In this document: positions 42,255-51,275 of the stretch, piece by piece
How the letters are laid out: every line of letters starts with the position of its first letter
How positions within the stretch are numbered: position 1 is the stretch's first letter
Origin: Chaetoceros tenuissimus
Taxonomy: Eukaryota > Bacillariophyta > Thalassiosirophyceae > Chaetocerotales > Chaetocerotaceae
DNA: 64,000 nt
Direction: 5' to 3'
NCBI GenBank assembly: GCA_021927905.1
Contig: BLLK01000047.1
Coordinates: 744,001-808,000, forward strand
Position numbers and translations under genes: made by a program
The notes under the pieces: model-generated
Told to the model about the DNA's origin: nothing
Databases searched by the model: none
Seen by the model: only the letters and a program-made list of their open reading frames with translations

Positions 42255-43442
42255 AAAATGATCTAGGTATTATTGTTGTTCTTTATGTATAGTACAAGTA
42301 GATGTGTATTTGCATGAGTGATGTATGTGAAAAAAATGGGTGGGTGTCAAAGCTAGTGTTTTTTGCGCGAGGATGATGAAACGCGACTATCGCGCTTTGA
42401 AGCGTGAAAACGCGACTGTCGCGCTTTTTTGGGGAATGGGATATCTAAGGCCTTGTGCAAGTCAATAGCAACTCGTTTGTACCAAAACCTGCACACGCTT
42501 CTTTGATGAGCTTTGCAATTGTTTGAAAGGGTTTCAATTTGATGCCAAGAGTGAACAGTGCAGCTTTCTCACTGTCACCCCCAAACTCTTTCTCTACAGC
42601 CTTGAATAGGGTATAACCATACTTGTCTGCGTACTGGAAGCTAACGTTCTTGAGATGCTTTGGAGGAGATAAAACAATTATCTTGGCTAGCTTGGAGGTG
42701 TCCTTTCCAAATCTACCTTGACCGGCTTCATAAATAGTCTTAGCATCTTCAATTGCCTTCTCTTCGGTATGAAATCCAGGATCATACTCTTCTTCAGCTG
42801 CCTGCAAGGATGAAACCAAAACTTTCTCAAGAGTACCTCCAACTTCAGCTGACGCAACAGATACGAGATCTTTAGTGTAATTCTTATAGTACGTCTTCTT
42901 TAGAATTTCCATATCTTTGTTGCTGCGTCCGCAAAGTACACTGTAGAGCAAGGTCTCGTTGGTTCCAATTCCTGCACAAGCCTTCTTAATCATTTTGCAC
43001 TCTGCACTGACAGGTCAAATACAAGATACTGCAAAGCTTGTCCAAAATCTGATCCTCCACATTCTTTCTTCATGAGATCCTTGAGGCTGTCACCTTCGTA
43101 TAGCTGGCTAAGTTTCACAGGAACTTACATTCTCTCCTCTGCAGTAGTTTTGCCCGGAAGCTCAATCAATGCCTTTTGTATCCATTGGGATTTGGGATGA
43201 GCGAACCTGCGTCAGTTCAGAATATATTGGTACTGAAAGCTTTGAAGTATGCGAGGTCACACAATTTTCCAATGAAGTTTGTTACAAAATGCTATGTAGT
43301 CTCTAGTTTAGAAGTTGGAAGCAGTGATTTCTGCCGCTTTGCTTTGCACAGTTATTAGTATTTGAAGAATGAAGATGACTTGAAATTGGCTGCATCGTTG
43401 CATAAAATGTATGTTGTGTTGCAGGGGAAAAAAGGAAGTAGT

Positions 43443-43579
43443 GCGAAAGGGGGGAGGAAAGGTAACACCGACCTGCGAAAGGGGGGAGGAAAGGTAACAC
43501 CGACCTGCGAAAGGGGGGAGGAAAGGTAACACCGACCTGCGAAAGGGGGGAGGAAAGGTAACACCGACCTGCGAAAGGT
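43443..43579. repeat. 32-bp minisatellite, four copies plus a partial
   Basis: Four identical 32-bp units (start 43443, 43475, 43507, 43539) and a 9-bp partial. Each contains six consecutive G, GG and AAAGG tracts and ends ACACCGACCT. The units are perfect, which indicates recent expansion. No unique spacers, so it is not a CRISPR array. Confidence 0.95.
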
Positions 43580-44721
43580 TGTGATAGAGATATACACTGG
43601 ACACGTTTGCTACGAAGATTTTCTTTGATATGGCTCGCATAGACCATTGCTGAACATACCCGCGGTAAACTATATGATACCCATTGAAAGCAAGAATGTT
43701 CACGTAAATTCTCCATCTTATGTGTCAAGTCTTCTTCTGAGGATATCTAATAAAGCATCAGAATCCAACTTCATAGATTCGATATTTTTCATCCCTTTGA
43801 TATGTTGAGCGAAAAGCTTTTGCCATTTTACATTATCAAGAAATTATGAAGCTAGATTAGGCATATTATCTAGCGGAGTATCAACGTTGTCTGTGGAATC
43901 TTCGTCTCTTGAACATTCATTGTCTTGAGGTTACTGTCTCCACATTTGGGGTAAAGAGAATTGGATGGCATCGCTCGCTCCGTGAATAGGGCTTCGCCTG
44001 GGCCCTTCGTGGCCAGTCTACCTTGGGACAGGTGTCACTTCTGAACTTGAAAGGATTCGAGGATGAGAAGTGTTCCGATCTATGATTTGGACAGAAAGTC
44101 GCCATTCATGAACAAGGTAGAAGAGTATCACGAAAAATACGCCAACCAGAAATGACGTACATGATAAATATAATTTATAGATAATTTCCATTGATTTATA
44201 TCTTGACTCGACTCGACTTATCGAGATATAAGAAAATACAATAATGCAAGGAATGGACGAATGTTCAACAGTGTGCAAGTGATACTGTGTTACATGAGGG
44301 ATTCCTTCATAACTTTCATCTGGGCAAAAAGTGACCAAAAATATCAGAAAAGTGGCAAAACAGGCCTCAGGAGGTAGTTAGAAATAAAGATTATGTTTAA
44401 ATTTCCATTACTAAGTAGGTGACATATTTATAACTGTAGTCGTACATAATTATAAGCATAGTTCAATTAACTCTAATGGGCAACTTTTTCACTTTTGGTG
44501 CATGTACCCGAGATACATAAAGCTGAAATCAGTCTTTTGAAATCAGATATCCATGTGATCTCGGTCCTTGTGCCAATGACAAAAGAAGGAATCATGCGAG
44601 AATCAAACCCATTGAAAACTTTGCAAAAAAAGTACTGCAAATGTTGTACTGATACCATGCCCGGATCTTCTCTCTTTGTAACAAAAATGAAAGAGACAAT
44701 AAAAAGATGATGTGAAAGGTC
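43580..44721. other. Intergenic region
   Basis: No gene recognised. Short frames occur on both strands, none with recognised motifs. A G/C-richer patch at about 43970-44040 is noticeable but unexplained. Confidence 0.4.
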
Positions 44722-44793
44722 ACCGAATGTGGGGATCGAACCCACGACCACACGATTAAGAGTCGTGCGCTCTACCGACTGAGCTAATTCGGC
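44722..44793 (-). tRNA. tRNA-Lys (anticodon CUU)
   Basis: A complete 72-nt cloverleaf on the minus strand without an intron: acceptor stem GCCGAAT/ATTCGGT (first pair G·U), D arm GCTCAGTCGGTAGAGC, anticodon stem CACGA/TCGTG with loop CTCTTAA (CTT at positions 34-36) and T arm GTGGG-TTCGATC-CCCAC. The internal A and B boxes are both present, so polymerase III transcription is expected. No CCA is encoded, as usual for nuclear tRNAs. Confidence 0.96.
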
Positions 44794-45494
44794 TGTCGTC
44801 CTTGCTTGCCGTTATATGGGTTCATGAAAATAAATTTACCAAATGATACCAATGATATTGAATATTTTCACTTGATTTTTTTTAACATGTTTAGGGTCCA
44901 ACTAGGCATATTTTGCAAGGTTATAATGAATAGCATCTACCCATTTTTTGGTGAAATTCCTTCCCATTAGTTGTGTCAATCTACCGTCACTGGTCATTGT
45001 TTAAAAAAGTATGCTGCCTGTGTCAGCATGTCTACACTGATACAACAATAGAACTGTCCCAAATATAGACCCATGAACCAAGCTCTATTCTTTCCCTGGA
45101 CACAATTCTTCCATATTTGAAGGGAGGGGCTGGAAGAATAACTAAATCGAAGGGTAACGAAGCTGGTATGGCACGCTGCTTTCTCTCTTACCAAAATGGG
45201 ACTAAAAAATCAATTTCTCTTTTGGATTGTGAAGGACTACGTATAAGAATATAAAGCAGACGATCAAAAGCAGCTAATAGAAGTTGAGATATTCAGATAT
45301 GGAATAGGCTATATATAATATAGATACATCTTACGCGATTACGAAAGGTTAATGAATGATGCTATTAAATGCTGGAACCAAGTTAAGGATTAAGGATTTT
45401 TTGTCTTTCCAAGACAATGTCCCAGTCTACAGTATACAACTCATAAAATCAATCGTTACAAATTAAAGAAAAATGACCCCAAATAAAATGTAGC
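44794..45494. other. Intergenic region
   Basis: Holds the 3' flank of the FNR fusion gene and the tRNA 5' flank. No gene recognised. Confidence 0.45.
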
Positions 45495-47467
45495 TTAATA
45501 AACCTCTACATGCCATTGCTTGCTCTTCTTCAATCCCTTCAACCACTCATCATAGTCAAGACCCTTTGACTCCGCTACTCCCTTCAACATATCCTGAATA
45601 CCAGGCATCATTCCCTTCAATCCGCAAAAGTAAATATGCGCTCCATTGTCAAGCTTGGTAAAAATCTCATCCGCATACTCCTCCACCTTGTCTTGAATAT
45701 ACATCTTTCCTCCCTTCTTGTTCTCCTGCTCACGTGACAATGCATAGTCCAAACGGAAGTTATCTGGATAGTTCTTCTTCACCTCTTGCCACTCATCATC
45801 ATACAACAATGCATCACTGTTCGCTACTCCAAGGAACAACCATGCTGTTCCCTCATATGCCTCTCCTGCTGGAGTCTTCTCAGTAAACAAACGACGAATG
45901 AAACCACGATATGGTGCAATTCCTGTTCCTGTAGCTACCATGATCAAATCAGTCTTTGGATCTTCCTCTGGCATCAACATCACCTTCCCTGCTGGTCCAG
46001 TCATCTGCACCTCATCTCCAGCCTTAGTATCACACAAAAAGTTAGAACATACCCCCTTCTTCGCTGGATCCTCTGCCTTCATCTCCGGACACCAGTAAGT
46101 CGCACGACGTACACACAATGATCCAGTCTTACCACTCATATCATCTCCATAACGTGATGATGCAATTGAATACAAACGTACTGAATGTGGCTTTCCATCC
46201 TTCTCACGTACACCTGGTGGAATCACTCCCCATGATTGTCCCTCCCAGTATGGGAAATCTCCCTCATGATCAATCACAATGTGGCAAGTCTCACCAGTTG
46301 CCTTTGGTCCTACGATACGTTTGGTAGAAACAACCTTACCAGTGAAAGGAGCCTTGTTTTTGTACACATTGACAGGAACGTTGGACTGATCCCAATATGG
46401 ATCAGCTTCAAGGAAGTCCTGCTTCGACTCTTCTGTTTCCTTCTCTCCACTCAAAAACTCCTTTCCAGTGATTGCTGCCAAGATAGCAAGTGCTGTGAGT
46501 CCTCCCTTCTTTCCAGCAAGAGTAATTGCTGACATGATAAGTCCCGCAGAAACTACTCCGGTGAAGATGGAAGAAATAGCAACAGCAGTAGGCATACCAA
46601 GAAGGAATGCTCCCATAGCTCCAGTCCATGCCCCAGTTCCAGGAAGGGGAATTCCAACAAATGCAGCAAGGGAAGCCCATTGCTTTTCAAGAGAACCAAC
46701 TCCCAATGCAGAAGACTTCTTCTCTGCACGATCCAAAATTGGCTTCATCATTTTTTTCAATGAATCATTCTTTAGCAAAAACAAGAGAGGAATAATAGGA
46801 ATCATATTTCCGATAACACATGCTGGTAAAACTTGAGTGATTGGAAGTCCCATCCATAGTCCAACTGGTACAGCTCCACGCAATTCAATAACTGGCATAG
46901 CAGAAATAACAGCCAAAATTGCCAAATCTGGAAGACCAAATCCACGGAAATAGTTTGCAACCTTTTGTCCAACATGAAGATGTTCTACAGTTTCAGCAGC
47001 TGCTGCAGCTTTCTTCGCTGCAAGTGCTGGTGGTGCAGCCGCAGATGTTGCAAGTGCGATGAACGAAAGAGTTGCTGCAGTTTTGCATAAGAATTTTAGT
47101 GCTTGCTTTTTCTTGGAAAGAGTTGGCTTTACTGCTTTCTTATTGTGGTTGAATGAAAACATTTTCATGTTGAGTTCGGTACTCGTAGACTTTGCATATT
47201 GTCCAGTGAGTGGTGAGCTGGCAGATCTATATATTTAGTAATATAGAAACGTGAATATGAGTTAGAAAATTTCCTTCAAATAGTCAAAGAATGTAAATAG
47301 AAAAGTCTTTCTACTTTCTACTTCATAAAAAATGAGACAAAAACAAATACATTTGAGAACACGTACCTCACAATTGATGGAGCAACTCTTGGAGAGCTGA
47401 ACGCATTCGCGCTACCCGTGAGACTAGTGACTGCTACGAGAGCAAGAGTTGAAGTAAAGAACTTCAT
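45495..47467 (-). CDS. Plastid ferredoxin-NADP+ reductase fused to a small-multidrug-export (COG2426-like) membrane domain
   Basis: Exons 47467-47367 and 47226-45495 (140-nt intron) give 610 aa. Exon 1 supplies the signal peptide and plastid motif (SANAFSSPR). A second hydrophobic segment ([17 protein letters not shown]) could be a thylakoid signal or anchor. Residues about 125-280 match the small multidrug export family: [48 protein letters not shown]. Residues about 320-610 are a full [16 protein letters not shown] (FAD), [39 protein letters not shown] (NADP) and the terminal aromatic WHVEVY. The reductase should pass electrons from ferredoxin to NADP+; the fused domain would tether it to a plastid membrane. 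One continuous exon carries both domains. Confidence 0.92.
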
Positions 47468-47899
47468 TGTATTTCTAATGAATGGGTATTGGGTTTATTC
47501 CCTTTGAAATGGAGAAGCAACAAAGACGTCGATACCTCATGTTTGAAGTTTGCTTCGCATATCATTGGATATCCATTCATTCTGTAAATTGTCTCTATCA
47601 GGTTGGGACAACATACACGAATGCTTCATTTCAGTAGGCTCCTACTTTGAACTTTTATGCACTCTCCGTCGTCCTCACTTCTCTCTTCTTTGTGACCACC
47701 TAATTTCACATCATAGTTCATAGTTGTTGGAATTAATTTGTACACAACTACATTACCGACTTCTTTTGATCAAGTGCGAAAGGGATTATCCTCTAATACA
47801 TATAGTTTTCAGAGAATAGGACGAAAGACTGTGTTGAAAGCAAGAAGCTCGGGTTAATTGCAAGAACATACACATACTACTCACTACTCAAGTAAAAAC

Positions 47900-48331
47900 A
47901 TGAATCGCACACTTCGATCGCTTCAGACGATAGGCAAATCAAATGCCGTACTCCAAAAAAACACACAACCTGTCCAAATAACGAAACGACTCAAGAGAAC
48001 TAGTACCATTAGCAAGAAAGGACTCAACGAAACTCTTCAAAAGCAAAACCAGCAGTCAAATGAAGCTCTGTTCGGACTGAAACCGGTAGACTTTACAGTT
48101 GTTCCTCCTATACGTTATGGAGCTCCTCCACCACCACCTAAACCTGGTATGCAGAAATATATTTTTCCCATTACGTTGATATTTGCAGGTGGTTTGGTTG
48201 CATACTTTTACTTTAATAATGAAAATGATTCCAAGGAATATTGGGAGGCTATGCAAACTGGAGGTGTTTTGCCAGGAACCTATGATGACGAAGACGATGA
48301 TGACGAATATGAAGATGATGATGAAGAGTAA
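47900..48331 (+). CDS. Small single-span protein with acidic tail
   Basis: 143 aa from the ATG at 47900, chosen since MNRTLRSLQTIGKSNAVLQK makes a basic, possibly mitochondrial N-terminus. Features are a Pro run (YGAPPPPPKPG), one membrane span (YIFPITLIFAGGLVAYFYF), the segment SKEYWEAMQTGGVLPG and a C-terminal Asp/Glu tail. The layout suggests an inner mitochondrial membrane accessory protein, but no family is recognised. Confidence 0.68.
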   Translation: MNRTLRSLQTIGKSNAVLQKNTQPVQITKRLKRTSTISKKGLNETLQKQNQQSNEALFGLKPVDFTVVPPIRYGAPPPPPKPGMQKYIFPITLIFAGGLVAYFYFNNENDSKEYWEAMQTGGVLPGTYDDEDDDDEYEDDDEE

Positions 48332-48560
48332 ATCCTTGAATTTCTTTACAGAGAACTATAAAGTAGAGCTTGATTTCCATTCATTCTGTTTTCAGAGAAC
48401 CAATGAGAAATACGCGTTGTATAACGGTTTATACGGCCTCATATTTCTTGACATCGGGCTTCTCGATTGAGGAATTTGACAAGTAGATCTCATCAACACT
48501 ACACTCCCTTCAAATACAAGAGTCATGAACACATATTCTAACATATAAATAATACGAAAT

Positions 48561-49676
48561 ATGATTGCAAACTTCCACGGCGATGAAGGGTCCAATATGG
48601 CAAGATCGTGGTCTAAAGAAAGAATCATAAACGCGATTTGGTTGCTTGTATCATTATGCTTTTGCTATGCAGCAATTCTATCATATTATCAAGAACAAGA
48701 AGTAAAGAAATATTTAGCTGGAAGCTTTTGGGATGTGCAAAGAGGAACTGGTTTGTTGATAGTTTTGGGAGTTGCTATTCTATTTACTCTATTATTGTAT
48801 CTTGTACTTGAATTTACCTCAAGTACATATCTTCGAGACAACAAACGAAACATTCTACTCTTTTTATTTTACTTCATCGGTCTTGTAACAGATATAGGTC
48901 TCATTGTGGCAGTTGTTCTTGGCACAGTGGATCTACATAGTATGTGGGAAAAGTTTATCATGTTCAAGTACTCAGTTGATCCTTTCATGTTTATAACATT
49001 TTGGTCTTCTCTTCCTGAAAAGTGGAGAGTATTTTATTCACGACATCATTCCGCTTCGATGATTATAGTGGGCGTATGGTTTAGTCTTCATAGTGATTTC
49101 ACAACCACGATGCTCAAAGCAGCGGTGATATGGCTCACTGCTGATCTACTTGGAAATATCGCTTCCATGCATAGAATAATTTACTCTAGTAGGCTTGCGA
49201 AGAAGAAAGTTCTTGATATTTTGATTGTGATATTTATTTTCCAACGAATCCAGCGAGTTTCTTCCTTAATATATGTCGGATTGTTCGAAGAATGGCCTTG
49301 GAAAGTACTTTCTGCTTTAATTTTTTCGTCTGCGTTGGTAATGGATACTTTTGATGCGTGTGTACAATTCATTGGGATTTTGAATCGATGGAAACGCCTC
49401 AAAGATTCTTCGGAAGAATCTGAAGTAGTTGATACAAATCAAGGCCTAGATGAAAAATGGGAAACGAATCCTCAGACAATGCACATTGACAAGAAAAAGA
49501 AGCAAAAGTCCAAGCAACCTCCTTTTCCTTTCGTCACAACGGGTGGAACTATAGATAAAAGTATCAGTAGGCTTACCTTCTTCTTTGGTGCTTATCATTC
49601 AGACAATGCACTTGACTTCCATGATGATGAGGACGAGGAAGATGGGGATGATAATCAAAGCGGGTACGAAGTTTAA
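48561..49676 (+). CDS. Multi-span membrane protein, TLC-like candidate
   Basis: One exon, 371 aa with about seven hydrophobic spans (LLIVLGVAILFTLLLYLVL, ILLFLFYFIGLVTDIGLI, MIIVGVWFSLHSDF). The segment YSRHHSASMIIVG with its paired His and later MHRIIYSSRL loosely recall TLC-type proteins, but the match is weak. The C-tail is charged and acidic (DFHDDEDEEDGDDNQ). A second start (MARSW, codon 13) is possible. Function unknown. Confidence 0.75.
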   Translation: MIANFHGDEGSNMARSWSKERIINAIWLLVSLCFCYAAILSYYQEQEVKKYLAGSFWDVQRGTGLLIVLGVAILFTLLLYLVLEFTSSTYLRDNKRNILLFLFYFIGLVTDIGLIVAVVLGTVDLHSMWEKFIMFKYSVDPFMFITFWSSLPEKWRVFYSRHHSASMIIVGVWFSLHSDFTTTMLKAAVIWLTADLLGNIASMHRIIYSSRLAKKKVLDILIVIFIFQRIQRVSSLIYVGLFEEWPWKVLSALIFSSALVMDTFDACVQFIGILNRWKRLKDSSEESEVVDTNQGLDEKWETNPQTMHIDKKKKQKSKQPPFPFVTTGGTIDKSISRLTFFFGAYHSDNALDFHDDEDEEDGDDNQSGYEV

Positions 49677-49822
49677 AGGGAAATAACATTGGGTATACAA
49701 GTTGTAAACAAAGAGATTTGCACTTGCTAAATGTAAAAGTAAGAGGATATATAAACATGCACTTAAGTATTTCTTATGTAGTTTGTACAGATTGAAAGAA
49801 ATAATTTCTTTTGGAATATGTC

Positions 49823-50947
49823 TCACCAAGCCTTCTGTTGATTTTTATGTTGATAGCAAAATCCTCCTTGTTTCAGGCATCTTTTGCATGGAGCTCCATT
49901 CAGCGTTACTCCGTAGACCTTGTCACTATATGCATGACTATGATTGCTCTTGTTGGAACCTGATCTACCTTGAGCCTGAGACAAATGTTGGAAGCAAAAG
50001 GCACCTTGCTTTAGACAGCGCTTACAAGGCTGACCTGTTGACTTGCAAATTCCAATGTTTTGCTTCTTGTAGCCTCTACCACTTGTTGAGTTGCTGCTGT
50101 AGTTACAATTTGGATTGGAATTCTCAGACTGTCTTCCATTTGAATGTTGCTGATTTGCATGTTGATAACAAAATCCTCCTTGTTTCATACAGCGCTTGCA
50201 CGGCAATCCGTTCTTGCAGACTCCGTAAATTTTACTTCTTGATGAAGATCCACTAGTTCTACTTGAGCTACCACTATTCCTTGACTGACTGTATTGACCG
50301 CTGTCGCTTCTTGTATTTGATTGGGATTGACTGGAATAGGAGCTTTGACGAGGAGGAGGTACATTGTTACCGTATTTAGAATTGGCAGAAGACCCATACG
50401 TAGAATGCTTAGAGCTAGAAGAGTATCTACCTTGATGCGCACTGTTTGTATTTCCACTAGTATAGAAGTTGCTCTTGGTGGAATTGCTGTGAGGTCTTTC
50501 AGAAGAATTATGCTTCCTCTGATTTTCATCACCTGATGGACGCGTAGAAGATTGCTTCCTGGAGTAAGAGTCTTGATTAGCATGATGCTTGCGAGCGTTT
50601 CTATTTGCTTCTTCTTGTTCTCTTGCAGCTTTAGTAGACGAGCGAGTTCTCGGTCCATTTTGAGCACTTGAGGAATTGGCAGTATTCTTGCCATATGTCT
50701 GTTGTCGAAGAATGAAAGCATCGTATGCTGCTCTCTTTTTCACATCTTTCAAAACTTCGTATACATTATTCAATTGAGCCGCTTTCTCGTGAGCTGCTTC
50801 CTGATTTGCTCCATTTTGTTTATCTGGATGAATCTTTCGAATAAGGTTCAAATATGCTTTTCGTATTTCATTACCAGAGGCATCTTTGGAAACGCCAAAG
50901 AGCGAGTATAAGTTTTCGCCGTCAAAATTCATGTGTGTAGTGTACAT
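49823..50947 (-). CDS. J-domain protein with three repeated Cys/His modules
   Basis: 374 aa from the ATG at 50947, chosen because it begins right before the J domain; the frame is open further upstream but reads as non-coding. Residues about 8-78 are a J domain (LYSLFGVSKDASGNEIRKAY, HPDKQNG with the essential HPD, NNVYEVLKD). A long Ser/Gln/Asn-rich region follows. The C-terminal third has three modules: GVCKNGLPCKRCMKQGGFCYQH, written here as CxxxxxPCKRCxKQGGFCYQH, then variants with CKSTGQPCKRC and a last one with VTLNGAPCKRC. In two of the three the spacing Cx5CxxCx6CxxH can bind a metal; the last lacks the first Cys. Likely an Hsp70 co-chaperone with a lineage-specific zinc module. Confidence 0.85.
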   Translation of the reverse strand: MYTTHMNFDGENLYSLFGVSKDASGNEIRKAYLNLIRKIHPDKQNGANQEAAHEKAAQLNNVYEVLKDVKKRAAYDAFILRQQTYGKNTANSSSAQNGPRTRSSTKAAREQEEANRNARKHHANQDSYSRKQSSTRPSGDENQRKHNSSERPHSNSTKSNFYTSGNTNSAHQGRYSSSSKHSTYGSSANSKYGNNVPPPRQSSYSSQSQSNTRSDSGQYSQSRNSGSSSRTSGSSSRSKIYGVCKNGLPCKRCMKQGGFCYQHANQQHSNGRQSENSNPNCNYSSNSTSGRGYKKQNIGICKSTGQPCKRCLKQGAFCFQHLSQAQGRSGSNKSNHSHAYSDKVYGVTLNGAPCKRCLKQGGFCYQHKNQQKAW

Positions 50948-51275
50948 TATGGATTTGAGGATAGCCTTGGAATTGGGGTATATTGATAAGGGCTTGGAAC
51001 TTCTTTTTGTTCTGGTCACCGTGAATTTATGAGCATATATGAATGAAATAAGAAAGAATTTTTGGTAGATAGAATTGAATGATTTCCTGCAATTCCTTTC
51101 TTTGATTGCGGGATAGAGCAGAAAAGTCAGAAAAAGGAAAAGCACGACCAAGCCAGAGACTAAAATAGTAAAGCAATCATCAATGAAGAAAAGCGATCTT
51201 TTTCCACTTTGACTTTTTGTTCCACCATCATAAAACTAGCTACCTCGTACCAGTCTTATTGACATCTATTGCATC

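Larger units (their letters stand above)
38728..42445. mobile_element. 3.7-kb inverted-repeat DNA element with nuclease-bearing protein
   Basis: The annexin coding sequence jumps cleanly across this block, which fixes the ends to within a few bases. Both ends begin (GA)TATCCCAYTCC inward, followed by a T/A-rich run and a CGCGACNGTCGCG palindrome. A TA dinucleotide at each edge (38726-38727 and 42446-42447) would restore an uninterrupted annexin codon (Tyr) if one copy is removed, so a TA target duplication is the simplest model. Inside lie two overlapping frames on the + strand. It resembles a cut-and-paste DNA transposon; I cannot place its superfamily. Confidence 0.75.
38583..43205 (-). pseudogene. 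Annexin gene, decayed and split by a DNA element
   Basis: Minus-strand pieces at 43205-42448 and 38726-38583 together cover a four-repeat annexin: WIQKALIELPGKTTAEERM, SLKDLMKKECGG, KKACAGIGTNETLLYSVLCG, LQAAEEEYDPGFHTEEKA, KEACAGFGTNELLLTC on one side and YLKFVNDAHLELFEKSI to ACPEE-stop on the other. Three defects are visible: an in-frame TAA right after EERM (about 43133), a one-base frame slip just before KMIKKACAG (about 43002), and the 3.7-kb insertion inside repeat 4. Annexins bind membranes in a Ca2+-dependent way. The gene is dead here unless unusual splicing rescues it. Confidence 0.85.

Noticed and set aside
38728-42445. Reading the element as a virus-like or retroelement insertion
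   Set aside because: No capsid, envelope, reverse transcriptase or LTR features were seen; inverted ends and a nuclease/transposase-like protein fit a plain DNA transposon.
43443-43579. Possible CRISPR-like array
   Set aside because: Units are contiguous and identical with no spacers, in a eukaryotic nuclear context.
43303-43728. Repetitive minus-strand frames over the minisatellite
   Set aside because: They arise from the 32-bp repeat and have no start context, domain or splice support.
49599-49829. Small minus-strand hydrophobic frame between the TLC-like and J-domain genes
   Set aside because: It overlaps the 3' end of the + strand membrane-protein gene; hydrophobicity comes from the antisense of acidic codons and AT-rich sequence.
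50948-51139. N-terminal extension of the J-domain protein
   Set aside because: The frame is open but its sequence is AT-driven and unlike a domain or signal peptide next to a J domain that begins properly at the ATG at 50947.
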